A DNA stretch of 64,000 bases, taken from contig NZ_JBBVGR010000002.1 of assembly GCF_038148855.1 (NCBI RefSeq), positions 484,310 through 548,309 on the forward strand, read 5' to 3'. This document shows, piece after piece, positions 24,595 through 32,419 of the stretch. A program made the position numbers and the translations under genes. The notes below the pieces were generated by a model, which saw nothing but the letters and a program-made list of their open reading frames with translations, was not told the DNA's origin and did not search any database. Each line of letters begins with the position of its first letter. The first letter of the stretch is position 1. The stretch is from Phycobacter sedimenti. GTDB lineage: Bacteria > Pseudomonadota > Alphaproteobacteria > Rhodobacterales > Rhodobacteraceae.

Positions 24595-25022
24595 CAGATC
24601 AGCCCCAGCACATGACGGAAGATGGCAAGTGTCAGACCACCCGCCAGGATGTAAAAGACGGTCGCAACGATGCCCCGCAGGGAAAAACGCGAGATGCCGC
24701 AGACGCCGTGGCCAGATGTGCAGCCATTGGCGATCCGGGTGCCGACGCCGACCAGCAGACCCGCCGCGATGATTACCCAGACATTGGTGGTCATGTGCGT
24801 GTCGATCTCGACGTTATAGATCGGCCAGAGGATCAGTGGCGTGACGATGACGCCGACCAGAAAGGCGACCCGCTCCCATAGGCTGTTCCAGCCGCTGCCA
24901 TCGATCAGGCCGCCGAAAATGCCGCTCGCGCCCATGACGCGGCCATTGCCCAAAAGGTAGACGGCTCCGCCCAGGCCGATGATTCCGCCCCCGACGAGAC
25001 CCCAGATCCAGTCTGTTTCCAT
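24594..25022 (-). CDS. YeeE/YedE family sulfur transport membrane protein, first half
   Basis: A 142-residue membrane protein. It begins METDWIWGLVGGGIIGLGGAVYLLGNGRVMGASGIFGGLID and carries GVGTRIANGCTSGHGVCGISRFSLRGIVATVFYI, the conserved Cys-containing NGCTSGHGVCG motif of YeeE/YedE. The start at 25022 follows AAGGAA; the longer open frame upstream covers an intercistronic hairpin and is not conserved. It comes second in the operon, about 105 bp after the Blh-like gene, with the other half following it directly. Confidence 0.9.
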   Translation of the reverse strand: METDWIWGLVGGGIIGLGGAVYLLGNGRVMGASGIFGGLIDGSGWNSLWERVAFLVGVIVTPLILWPIYNVEIDTHMTTNVWVIIAAGLLVGVGTRIANGCTSGHGVCGISRFSLRGIVATVFYILAGGLTLAIFRHVLGLI

Positions 25023-25085
25023 GTTTCGCGTTTCCTTGATGTGGGGCGCTGCTTCTTTGACGTGCTTGCAGCACCCGGTCAGTGT

Positions 25086-25125
25086 CCAAGGCGCTGCATC
25101 CACCCCAATGGGCGCAGCGCCTTGG
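25086..25125 (-). other. Perfect stem-loop between blh-like and yeeE-like genes
   Basis: Twelve-base perfect arms CCAAGGCGCTGC and GCAGCGCCTTGG enclose a 16-nt loop. It begins 4 bp after the blh-like stop. No T-run follows; it could trim expression of the membrane genes or protect the blh message. Confidence 0.55.
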
Positions 25126-25128
25126 CGG

Positions 25129-25992
25129 TTAGATCTTGTTGACGGGGATCTTGAGGAAGACATCCCCTTGCTCATCCGGTTCCGGCATCTGGCCGGCCCG
25201 CATGTTGACCTGCAGCGACGGCAGGATCAGGCGCGGCATGCCGAGCGTTGCATCGCGGGCATCGCGCATGGAGACGAAGTCTTCGATGCTTTTGCCTTGG
25301 CCGATGTGGATGTTGAGCGCTTTCTGCTCTCCGACCGTGGTTTCCCAGGCATATTCGTCACGGCCGGGTGCCTTGTAGTCGTGGCCGACAAAGATGCGTG
25401 TCTCATCCGGCAGGGCGAGGATCTTTTGGATCGATTGGAACAGCGTTTCCGAAGAGCCCCCCGGAAAATCGCAGCGTGCGGTGCCGAAATCGGGCATGAA
25501 CAGCGTATCACCAACAAAGGCCGCATCACCAATCACGTAAGTAAGGCAGGCGGGCGTATGGCCGGGTGTATGCAGCACCTCGCCGCGCAACTGTCCGATC
25601 ATGAAGCTGTCGCCTTCCTTGAACAGCTGGTCGAACTGGCTGCCATCGCGCTGGAACTCGGTGCCTTCGTTGAAGACCTTGCCAAAGGTATCCTGGACGA
25701 TGGTGATGTTCTCACCGATGCCGATCTTGCCGCCAAGACGTTCCTGCAGGTAGGGCGCTGCGGACAGGTGGTCTGCGTGGACGTGGCTTTCCAGGATCCA
25801 CTCGGTCTTCAGCCCTTCGGCCTCAATCCAGGCGATGATTTCATCGGCAGAACTGGTGTCGGTCCTGCCAGAGGCATGATCAAAATCCAGAACCGAATCG
25901 ATAATGGCGCAGGTGCTGCCGTTCGGATCGCGGACAACGTAGGAAACGGTGTTTGTGGCTTCGTCGAAGAAGGCTTTGACGATTGGATTCAT
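25129..25992 (-). CDS. Metallo-beta-lactamase-fold persulfide dioxygenase-like protein (Blh-type)
   Basis: A 287-residue enzyme. The metal motif SHVHADH (His70, His72, Asp74, His75) is followed by LHTPGHTPACLTY, VGDTLFMPDFGTARCDFPGGS and VGHDY, the pattern of ETHE1/Blh-type sulfur dioxygenases, which oxidise glutathione persulfide to sulfite. It opens the sulfur operon with YeeE/YedE halves and DUF442. The start at 25992 has GGGAGT 9 nt upstream. In Agrobacterium and Xylella this operon is controlled by an adjacent ArsR-type BigR; no such gene is visible here. Confidence 0.92.
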   Translation of the reverse strand: MNPIVKAFFDEATNTVSYVVRDPNGSTCAIIDSVLDFDHASGRTDTSSADEIIAWIEAEGLKTEWILESHVHADHLSAAPYLQERLGGKIGIGENITIVQDTFGKVFNEGTEFQRDGSQFDQLFKEGDSFMIGQLRGEVLHTPGHTPACLTYVIGDAAFVGDTLFMPDFGTARCDFPGGSSETLFQSIQKILALPDETRIFVGHDYKAPGRDEYAWETTVGEQKALNIHIGQGKSIEDFVSMRDARDATLGMPRLILPSLQVNMRAGQMPEPDEQGDVFLKIPVNKI

Positions 25993-26021
25993 GTTGGGAC
26001 ACTCCCTTGGGTTTCCTTGTA

Positions 26022-26049
26022 CATATATCGAAAGCTGAATGTGTTGCAA
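26022..26049 (-). promoter_or_regulatory. Candidate promoter of the sulfur operon
   Basis: On the minus strand TTGCAA (26044-26049) and TATATG (26022-26027) are separated by 16 bp, 30 bp upstream of the blh-like start. The AT-rich centre would also suit an operator, but no clear dyad was found. Confidence 0.4.
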
Positions 26050-26295
26050 CCCTTGTCGCGACATTCCCGAAAATTCCTGTGGGACGCGCGGCAAGATGGC
26101 CTGCGTAGTGTAGCAGGGCAGGCGGAAGACTTGGGGTCAAAATCTGCTCCATCGCAAAGACCAGTGCCTGTCTGTTGAGCAAAAGCTTCGGAAAAAATGC
26201 CCCCTGTCCGCACATCGGGCAGCTTGGTGGCGTCAAACGCTTTATTTCTGTTTCATTTCTTTGGCAGACTGGATGCACTCAAGGGAGGAGTGAGC

Positions 26296-26511
26296 ATGAC
26301 GAGTACAAACCTTACGGAGATGGCGTTGCGCCTTGAAAAGGACATTCGCGGCGCTTCGGGAACTGCGCGCACAAAACTCATCGACGAATTCCTGTCGGTC
26401 ATGTCACGCTTGCGTCGCAGCAACGCTGAGATTTCCGCACAGCTGCGCAGAGTGGAATATGCCATTCTCGAAGAGGCCACCGAGGATCGCTTCGATAATA
26501 TGCCGGTTTGA
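26296..26511 (+). CDS. Small hypothetical protein
   Basis: A 71-residue soluble, largely helical protein of unknown function, with no signal peptide or membrane segment. Charged heptad-like stretches (LTEMALRLEKDIRGASG, VMSRLRRSNAEISAQLRRVEYAILEEA) suggest a short coiled coil. The start at 26296 is backed by GGGAGGAG; the open frame extends 33 codons upstream without a binding site. It stands alone between the sulfur operon and a small membrane protein. Confidence 0.65.
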   Translation: MTSTNLTEMALRLEKDIRGASGTARTKLIDEFLSVMSRLRRSNAEISAQLRRVEYAILEEATEDRFDNMPV

Positions 26512-26583
26512 TCGGCAGGCTTTTAAAGCGTGGCCGTGATGCCTGGCCACGCCAAAGCCGGTGGAGCTTAGCTCATAAGGGGG

Positions 26584-26802
26584 TCAGGACAAAAAGATCC
26601 CGACCATCACCAGCATCAATCCGATCACAGATAGAAAAAGTGCGCCGAGATTGAAGGGCAGCACGGATTGAACCACGGCCCGCAAGGCGTCGTCGTCCAG
26701 TTTCTGGCGGCGGGCCTTTGCGACGCGCAGGATGCACCAGACCAGCCCCAGAAGACCGGCAACGGAAAGGGCCGCACCGACCCAGACGAGGATTTCGAAC
26801 AT
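26584..26802 (-). CDS. Small two-helix membrane protein
   Basis: A 72-residue protein with two membrane segments (about 4-25, ILVWVGAALSVAGLLGLVWCIL; about 48-70, LGALFLSVIGLMLVMVGIFL) around a basic, charged cytoplasmic loop (RVAKARRQKLDDDALRAVV). I do not recognise a named family, though such proteins are common in Rhodobacterales. The start at 26802 has a nearby GGGAGACAGGC-like leader. It is divergent from gapR. Confidence 0.65.
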   Translation of the reverse strand: MFEILVWVGAALSVAGLLGLVWCILRVAKARRQKLDDDALRAVVQSVLPFNLGALFLSVIGLMLVMVGIFLS

Positions 26803-26995
26803 GCCTGTCTCCCGCTGTTGACTGCCGCTGCGCCTAACGGATCGGCCCTGAGGATGCAAGGGGGCGGCTCTGTTGCTGCGTGCGCAAATGACCGCCTTTC
26901 AGCCGGCGCCTCGCTTTCGCGGCTTGCAGTGCTCTGACGGGATCGCTATCCCCTTTCATCGACTGTTTTGACATGCCTTGCTGACGGAGCCGGAA

Positions 26996-27259
26996 ATGGA
27001 TCTGACCGAAGACGAAAAAAGCGAAAACTACCGTGTGACCGCCGGAGAGCTGCGCCAGTTCATCGAGCGTTTCGAGCGTCTGGACGCCGAGAAGAAAGAC
27101 ATCGCTGACCAACAGAAAGAGGTGATGGCCGAAGCCAAGGCGCGCGGCTATGACACAAAGGTCATGCGCAAGGTGATTGCCCTGCGCAAGCGCGACAAGG
27201 ACGACATCGCCGAGGAAGAGGCGGTCCTGGACATGTATAAGGAAGCTCTGGGCATGTGA
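26996..27259 (+). CDS. gapR: GapR family (DUF2312) nucleoid-associated protein
   Basis: An 87-residue member of the GapR/DUF2312 family, alphaproteobacterial proteins that bind overtwisted DNA ahead of replication and transcription and stimulate topoisomerases. The defining sequence is complete: TAGELRQFIERFERLDAEKKDIADQQKEVMAEAKARGYDTKVMRKVIALRKRDKDDIAEEEAVLDMYKEALG. The ATG at 26996 with CGGAGCCGGAA upstream is preferred over a TTG at 26978. A terminator follows. Confidence 0.95.
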   Translation: MDLTEDEKSENYRVTAGELRQFIERFERLDAEKKDIADQQKEVMAEAKARGYDTKVMRKVIALRKRDKDDIAEEEAVLDMYKEALGM

Positions 27260-27290
27260 GCCGCCGTTGGCCGCGAAGCTTGCAGCTTAT

Positions 27291-27324
27291 ACGCCGTGTC
27301 TCCTTTCCGGGACGCGGCGTTTTT
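27291..27324 (+). terminator. Terminator after gapR
   Basis: The 12-bp arms ACGCCGTGTCTC and GGGACGCGGCGT pair with two G-U wobbles around a 6-nt loop, followed by TTTTCA. It is 31 bp after the gapR stop. Confidence 0.75.
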
Positions 27325-27461
27325 CATTCCGGTTGGAGTTTGGTGGCATTGTCTGGTGGTGCCTGGAAACTCTTTATATATGAAATTTTAAGCTTGAAGT
27401 ATTTTCCGAGCTGTCCGATATTGGCAGGGCAACAGACAAGAACCGAGTGAGGAGGCTGCTC

Positions 27462-27860
27462 ATGCCCGCAATCAATGTGCATCCCGAAGGCTGGAAACCG
27501 GCCAAGGGCTATGCCAATGGCATGGTGGCCGAAGGCAAGCTGCTGTTTGTCGGCGGTCAGATCGGCTGGACGGCCGATCAGGTCTTTGAAACCCACGATT
27601 TTATCGGCCAGATGAGCCAGGCGCTGCGCAATATTCTGGATGTGGTGGAGGCGGCCGGGGGGCAGGCGAGCGATATCACCCGTCTGACCTGGTATGTGAC
27701 CGACAAGGCCGAATACCTTGCACATCAGGCCGAGGTCGGCAAAGCCTACCGCGATGTCATGGGCTATCATTTCCCGGCCATGACGATGGTTGTGGTTTCC
27801 GCTCTGGTCGAGGATGAGGCCAAGGTCGAGATCGAAGCGACTGCGGTCCTTCCGACATAA
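27462..27860 (+). CDS. RidA family protein
   Basis: A 132-residue RidA/YjgF-type protein, the second in the window. It shows VAEGKLLFVGGQIGW, SQALRNILDVVEAAGGQASDITRLTWYVTDKAEY and the end VVSALVEDEAKVEIEATAVLP. It is about the usual length and probably forms a cytoplasmic trimer. The usual C-terminal Arg (as in R105 of E. coli RidA) is replaced by Lys (AKVEIEA), which may mean a different activity. The ATG at 27462 with GAGGAGG at 27449-27455 is preferred over GTG 27447. The cupin gene follows 99 bp downstream. Confidence 0.88.
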   Translation: MPAINVHPEGWKPAKGYANGMVAEGKLLFVGGQIGWTADQVFETHDFIGQMSQALRNILDVVEAAGGQASDITRLTWYVTDKAEYLAHQAEVGKAYRDVMGYHFPAMTMVVVSALVEDEAKVEIEATAVLPT

Positions 27861-27959
27861 TCCCATGCGATAGCTGTCCGCAGCAGAGGACCTGGTGAAA
27901 GCGGTTGGAAATCCAAGCTGGGCGCCCCATGTCTGAATCTATCAGATGGAGGGCTCTCA

Positions 27960-28598
27960 ATGCGGATCAATGCAGATTTCACCAAACGTGTCGCCGTGCA
28001 CTATGAGGACACCCCTTGGGTGCCCAGCCCCGCCGCGGGGGTGGAGCGCAAGATGCTGGATCGGATCGGGGAGGAGGTCGCCCGTGCAACCTCCATCGTC
28101 CGTTTTGCACCCGGTTCTGCTTTCAAGGCCCATACCCACGATGGCGGAGAGGAATACATCGTCCTTGATGGCGTGTTCCAGGACGAGGACGGCGATTTTC
28201 CGGTCGGCTCCTATGTGCGCAACCCGCCGACTTCGCGCCATACCCCGGCCGCGCTGGATGGCGCGACGATCCTTGTCAAACTGCACCAGTTCGACCCGGG
28301 CGATCGCCAGACCGTTCAGATCGACACGAACGGGCATGACACGCTGCCGCTGTTCCGGGACGAGCACGAGGATGTGCAGTTGGCGACATGGGCCCCGGAT
28401 GAGGAAGTCTCGTTCGTGGCTCAAGGTGGCGCTGAGGTCTTTGTCCTTGAGGGCAACTACCAGGAAGATGGTGAGGTTTTCTCCCGCTGGGACTGGTTGC
28501 GCCTGCCGCCGGGAGCGCATTTTGAGGCAAAAGCAGGCCCGGATGGCGCGCGTGTCTGGATGAAGACCGGACACCTCGCGCAAATGCTGAATTTCTAG
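27960..28598 (+). CDS. Cupin domain-containing protein (ChrR-like)
   Basis: A 212-residue bicupin. The first cupin holds the metal-ligand pattern HTHDGGEEYIVLDGVFQDEDGDFPVGSYVRNPP (His-X-His, Glu, later His). A second, more degenerate cupin follows (EEVSFVAQGGAEVFVLEGNYQEDGEVFSRWDWLRLPPG). The pattern matches the ChrR-type cupin family, which includes the C-terminal domain of ChrR anti-sigma factors, but the zinc-binding anti-sigma domain is absent, so it is more likely an enzyme or small-molecule binder. It lies downstream of ridA, followed by a terminator. Confidence 0.82.
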   Translation: MRINADFTKRVAVHYEDTPWVPSPAAGVERKMLDRIGEEVARATSIVRFAPGSAFKAHTHDGGEEYIVLDGVFQDEDGDFPVGSYVRNPPTSRHTPAALDGATILVKLHQFDPGDRQTVQIDTNGHDTLPLFRDEHEDVQLATWAPDEEVSFVAQGGAEVFVLEGNYQEDGEVFSRWDWLRLPPGAHFEAKAGPDGARVWMKTGHLAQMLNF

Positions 28599-28632
28599 GC
28601 GGTCATTATTTCTGATTGAAATCAGTGATTTG

Positions 28633-28666
28633 TCGGTCGCTCCTGAGGGGCGGCCGATTTTTTTTT
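28633..28666 (+). terminator. Intrinsic terminator after the cupin gene
   Basis: TCGGTCGCTCC and GGGGCGGCCGA pair (with G-U wobbles) around a 3-nt loop and lead into nine T. It isolates the pyrimidine locus from upstream genes. Confidence 0.85.
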
Positions 28667-28680
28667 GGTGCATCAAAAAT

Positions 28681-28696
28681 TTTACCAGTTGATAAA
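28681..28696. promoter_or_regulatory. Putative RutR operator upstream of preT
   Basis: TTTACCAGTTGATAAA is a symmetric relative of the RutR consensus TTGACCA-NN-TGGTCAA (11 of 14 defined positions by eye). It lies 57 bp upstream of the preT start, where it could overlap the promoter. Confidence 0.5.
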
Positions 28697-28752
28697 AAAA
28701 CAATCTGTGGCAGTCTGACTCGCAGAAAAAAGAACAGTCAGGGAGACACCCA

Positions 28753-30087
28753 ATGGCGAGTAGCCATCAGGCATCCGGCATCCAGGCGGGACGTTTGTCC
28801 GCCCCCGAGATCGCCGAGAATTTCGGGGATCTGCATGCCCCTTACGATCAGCACGAGGCCGCCGTGGCCGCAGATCGTTGCTATTTCTGCTATGATGCGC
28901 CGTGCATGACGGCCTGTCCGACCTCGATCGACATTCCGCAGTTCATCCGTGAGATTCAGGCAGGGCACCCGGTTTCGGCAGCCAAGACGATCCTCGAACA
29001 GAACATTCTGGGTGGTATGTGCGCCCGTGTCTGCCCGACCGAGACCCTGTGCGAAGAAGTCTGCGTGCGCGAGACCGCAGAGGGCAAGCCTGTCGAAATT
29101 GGCCGCCTGCAGCGCTATGCCACCGACACCCTGATGGCAAAGGGCATTCACCCCTTTACCCGCGCCGAAGGCACAGGCAAGCGCGTGGCAGTTGTGGGCG
29201 CGGGCCCTGCGGGCCTGTCCGCTGCGCACCGCCTGGCCATGCTTGGGCATGATGTTGTCGTGTATGACAGCAAGGCCAAGGCCGGCGGTCTCAATGAATT
29301 CGGTATTGCCGCCTATAAATCTACCAATGATTTTGCGGCCCGCGAGGTCGAATGGCTTCTGCAAATCGGCGGCATTTCAATGGAGTATGGCAAGAAGCTT
29401 GGGGCTGAGCTGTCGCTTGACGCGCTCAAGGGGGACTTTGATGCGGTCTTCCTGTCGATTGGTCTTGGTGGCGTCAATGCTCTGCGCAGCGAGGGCGAAG
29501 ACAAGGACGGCGTGCGCGATGCGGTAGAGTTCATTGCCGATCTGCGTCAGGCCGAGGATCTGACAAAGCTGCCTGTCGGGCGCAACGTCGTCGTGATCGG
29601 TGGTGGCATGACCGCGGTGGATGCGGCTGTGCAGTCCAAGCTTCTGGGTGCAGAGAACGTCACGATCGCCTACCGGCGTGGCCGCGAGGCCATGGGTGCA
29701 AGCCGGTTCGAGCAGGATCTGGCCGCCTCGAAAGGCGTCAAGCTGATGTTCAATGTCATGCCCAAGGCGATCCATGGCAACGGCGCCGCAGTTGAGATCG
29801 AACTGGAGTACACCGAGGTGAAGGATGGTCGCGTGACGGGCACCGGCGAAACGGTGCGTTTGGTGGCGGATCAGGTCTTCAAGGCGATTGGTCAAACCCT
29901 GGAAGGTCAGCCGGACGGGCTGAAGATCGAGGGCGGAAAGGTCAAGGTTTCCGAGACCGGGCGCACCTCGGTTGCCGGTGTATGGGCCGGGGGCGACTGT
30001 GCCTCGGGCGGCGAGGACCTGACCGTGACCGCCGTGGCCGAGGGCCGCGATGCCGCAATGGACATTCATTCCAGCCTGATGGGCTAA
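28753..30087 (+). CDS. preT: NAD(P)-dependent dihydropyrimidine dehydrogenase subunit PreT
   Basis: A 444-residue flavoprotein subunit that, with PreA, reduces uracil and thymine to their 5,6-dihydro forms, the first step of reductive pyrimidine breakdown. The N-terminal region carries two cysteine clusters for Fe-S centres (C43, C46, C51, C55 and C90, C94, C100, C104). FAD-binding GAGPAG follows at about 149-154, and an NAD(P)-binding GGGMTAVD at 283-290. The C-terminal motif VWAGGDCASGGEDLTVTAVAEG is typical of glutamate synthase small-chain-like proteins. GGGAG precedes the start. preA follows 55 bp downstream. Confidence 0.93.
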   Translation: MASSHQASGIQAGRLSAPEIAENFGDLHAPYDQHEAAVAADRCYFCYDAPCMTACPTSIDIPQFIREIQAGHPVSAAKTILEQNILGGMCARVCPTETLCEEVCVRETAEGKPVEIGRLQRYATDTLMAKGIHPFTRAEGTGKRVAVVGAGPAGLSAAHRLAMLGHDVVVYDSKAKAGGLNEFGIAAYKSTNDFAAREVEWLLQIGGISMEYGKKLGAELSLDALKGDFDAVFLSIGLGGVNALRSEGEDKDGVRDAVEFIADLRQAEDLTKLPVGRNVVVIGGGMTAVDAAVQSKLLGAENVTIAYRRGREAMGASRFEQDLAASKGVKLMFNVMPKAIHGNGAAVEIELEYTEVKDGRVTGTGETVRLVADQVFKAIGQTLEGQPDGLKIEGGKVKVSETGRTSVAGVWAGGDCASGGEDLTVTAVAEGRDAAMDIHSSLMG

Positions 30088-30142
30088 GCCAGCCCGCCGT
30101 TCCGGTCTGGGGCGGCAGGCGAGCATGAAAAGGAACAGATAA

Positions 30143-31447
30143 ATGGCTGATCTGACAACTGAATTTCTGGGGATTAAATCCCCGAACCCGTTCTGGCTGG
30201 CCTCGGCGCCGCCCACGGACAAGGAGTACAACGTGCGCCGTGCCTTCGAGGCTGGTTGGGGCGGTGTGGTCTGGAAGACCCTCGGCTCCGAAGGCCCGCC
30301 CGTGGTCAACGTCAACGGGCCGCGCTACGGCGCGATCTGGGGGGCGGACCGTCGCCTGTTGGGGCTCAACAACATCGAGCTGATCACCGACCGCAGCCTT
30401 GAGACCAACCTCGAGGAAATCACCCGCGTCAAGAAGGACTACCCGGACCGCGCGGTGATCGTTTCCATCATGGTGCCCTGCGAGGAAGAGGCCTGGAAGG
30501 CAATCCTGCCCAAGGTCGAAGCCACCGGCGCCGACGGGATCGAGCTGAACTTCGGCTGCCCGCATGGCATGGCCGAGCGCGGCATGGGCTCTGCCGTGGG
30601 GCAGGTGCCGGAATATATCCAGATGGTCACCGAATGGTGCAAGAAATACTATTCCAAGCCCGTGATCGTGAAGCTGACACCGAACATCACTGATGTGCGC
30701 TTCCCGGCGCGCGCGGCCAAGGCGGGCGGCGGCGACGCGGTCAGCCTGATCAACACGATCAACTCCATCGTCTCGGTCGATCTCGACAGCATGGCGCCCG
30801 AGCCAACCATCGGTGGCAAGGGAACTCACGGTGGCTATTGCGGCCCGGCAGTGAAGCCGATTGCCATGAACATGGTGGCCGAAATTGCCCGCGACCCGCA
30901 GACCCATGGCCTGCCTATCTCTGCGATCGGCGGCGTCACCACCTGGAAGGACGCGGCGGAATTCATGGCGCTTGGTGCGGGCAACGTACAGGTCTGCACC
31001 GCCGCGATGACCTATGGCTTCAACGTGGTGAAAGAGATGATCTCGGGCCTGTCCAACTGGATGGATGAGAAGGGCTACACCTCGACCCAGGACTTCATCG
31101 GCATGGCGGTTCCGAATGTGACCGACTGGCAGTATCTGGATCTGAACTATGTCGCCAAGGCCAAGATCAACCAGGATGACTGCATCAAATGCGGTCGTTG
31201 CTATGCCGCTTGCGAAGACACCTCTCACCAGGCCATCGCCATGAGCGAGGATCGCACCTTTACCGTGAAAGATGAGGAATGCGTAGCCTGCAACCTGTGC
31301 GTCAACGTCTGCCCGGTCGAAGGCTGCATCACCATGGAAGAGGTGCCCGCAGGCCAGGTGGATCTGCGCACCGGCAAGGTGGTTTCCGGCGAATATGCCA
31401 ACTGGACGACCCATCCGAACAATCCATCTGCGACGGCAGCTGAGTAA
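30143..31447 (+). CDS. preA: NAD-dependent dihydropyrimidine dehydrogenase subunit PreA
   Basis: A 434-residue FMN barrel subunit that reduces the pyrimidine ring. The dihydroorotate-dehydrogenase-like barrel begins NPFWLASAPPTDKEYNVRRAFEAGWGGVVWKTLG and holds ELNFGCPHGMAERGMG and NTINSIVSVDLD. The C-terminal ferredoxin-like part has two 4Fe-4S motifs (CIKCGRCYAAC and CVACNLCVNVCPVEGC, about 350-395). It is close to the usual length of about 411-440 residues. It is in one operon with preT and ends with a bidirectional terminator. Confidence 0.95.
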   Translation: MADLTTEFLGIKSPNPFWLASAPPTDKEYNVRRAFEAGWGGVVWKTLGSEGPPVVNVNGPRYGAIWGADRRLLGLNNIELITDRSLETNLEEITRVKKDYPDRAVIVSIMVPCEEEAWKAILPKVEATGADGIELNFGCPHGMAERGMGSAVGQVPEYIQMVTEWCKKYYSKPVIVKLTPNITDVRFPARAAKAGGGDAVSLINTINSIVSVDLDSMAPEPTIGGKGTHGGYCGPAVKPIAMNMVAEIARDPQTHGLPISAIGGVTTWKDAAEFMALGAGNVQVCTAAMTYGFNVVKEMISGLSNWMDEKGYTSTQDFIGMAVPNVTDWQYLDLNYVAKAKINQDDCIKCGRCYAACEDTSHQAIAMSEDRTFTVKDEECVACNLCVNVCPVEGCITMEEVPAGQVDLRTGKVVSGEYANWTTHPNNPSATAAE

Positions 31448-31481
31448 GCTACGCAGCGCAAGGTGTTAATAAAATGTAAAA

Positions 31482-31510
31482 AAGGCGCTCCGGGTTGGGG
31501 CGCCTTTGCT
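31482..31510. terminator. Bidirectional terminator between preA and rutR
   Basis: AAGGCGCTCC and GGGGCGCCTT pair around a 5-nt loop. On the minus strand TTTTTTACATTTT follows, the stronger side; on the plus strand TTTGCT. Confidence 0.75.
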
Positions 31511-31528
31511 GTGTCGATGGAATGAAAC

Positions 31529-32140
31529 TCAGGTGGGGGTCAGCATCCGTCGATAGAAGGTTTCAAGAAACTCGGGTGCCGCGTCGAATGGATCTTCGTC
31601 CCCCATCAGCGTGCGCACCTGCACATCAAAATCCGCATAGTGCTGCGTCAGGGACCAGATCGAAAAGATCAGGTGTTTCGAGTGGCTTGGTTTCAGTCTT
31701 CCCGCGCCCATCCAGCCGTCGATGACTGCGGCTTTCTCCTCGACCAGATCCTTGAGGTCAGTCGATAGCGCTTCCAGCATCCGGGGGGCACCCTGCACGA
31801 TTTCATTTGCGAACAGGCGGCTTTCACGCGGAAAATCCTGGCTCATCTGAAGCTTGCGCTGCACATAGGCGAGCATTTCCTCCAGTGGCTCCCCCTCAGG
31901 GTCAAGGGCGCGCAAAGGGTCCAGCCAGGTGTCCAGGAGTTCGGACAAAAGCGCTGTGAAAATGGCTTCTTTCGAGGGGAAGTAGTAAAGCAGGTTTGGC
32001 TTTGAAAGACCTGCTTCACTGGCGATTTGATCGACCGTTGCCCCGCGAAACCCGTGCGCGGAGAATACCTCCAGAGCAGCCTCCAGAATGGCGGCGCGAT
32101 TCTTTTTCTGAATGCGAGTCGGGGATCTGTCCTTGGGCAT
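31529..32140 (-). CDS. rutR: TetR-family regulator, RutR-like
   Basis: A 203-residue TetR-family repressor. The N-terminal helix-turn-helix (RAAILEAALEVFSAHGFRGATVDQIASEAGLSKPNLLYYFPSKEAIF) and C-terminal domain (LRALDPEGEPLEEMLAYVQRKLQMSQDFPRESRLFANEIVQGAPRM, FSIWSLTQHYADF) match RutR, which senses uracil. It is divergent from the amidohydrolase gene; the 279-bp gap contains an almost perfect RutR palindrome at 32277-32294. That site, two related ones and the catabolic genes around it support a pyrimidine-responsive repressor. Confidence 0.9.
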   Translation of the reverse strand: MPKDRSPTRIQKKNRAAILEAALEVFSAHGFRGATVDQIASEAGLSKPNLLYYFPSKEAIFTALLSELLDTWLDPLRALDPEGEPLEEMLAYVQRKLQMSQDFPRESRLFANEIVQGAPRMLEALSTDLKDLVEEKAAVIDGWMGAGRLKPSHSKHLIFSIWSLTQHYADFDVQVRTLMGDEDPFDAAPEFLETFYRRMLTPT

Positions 32141-32276
32141 GAGGGCGTTTTTTGTCCTTGACTGTCGCGGCGTTTGCAGAACGCCTGTATTTCACACATT
32201 TCACCTGTAAACCAAGCGTTTTCGCAGCCTTCATGTCGCAATTTCTTGACTGACTGTACCCGCATGGTAGCTTGAC

Positions 32277-32294
32277 TTTGACCAGTTGGTCAAA
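32277..32294. promoter_or_regulatory. RutR operator in the rutR / amidohydrolase divergent region
   Basis: TTTGACCAGTTGGTCAAA contains perfect 8-bp arms around GT and matches all defined positions of the RutR consensus TTGACCA-NN-TGGTCAA. It sits 126 bp before the amidohydrolase start and 137 bp from the rutR start, so it can serve both directions. Confidence 0.85.
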
Positions 32295-32419
32295 TCCGGT
32301 CCTGCATCGAAAATCGTGGACGGGGTACGGGTTTGGGTCAACGCTTCAAAGCCACCAATAGGGCGCAAAGCTCAATAATAACCTGCAACATGTGCGGGAT
32401 GAACAGGAAGGAAGCTGCG

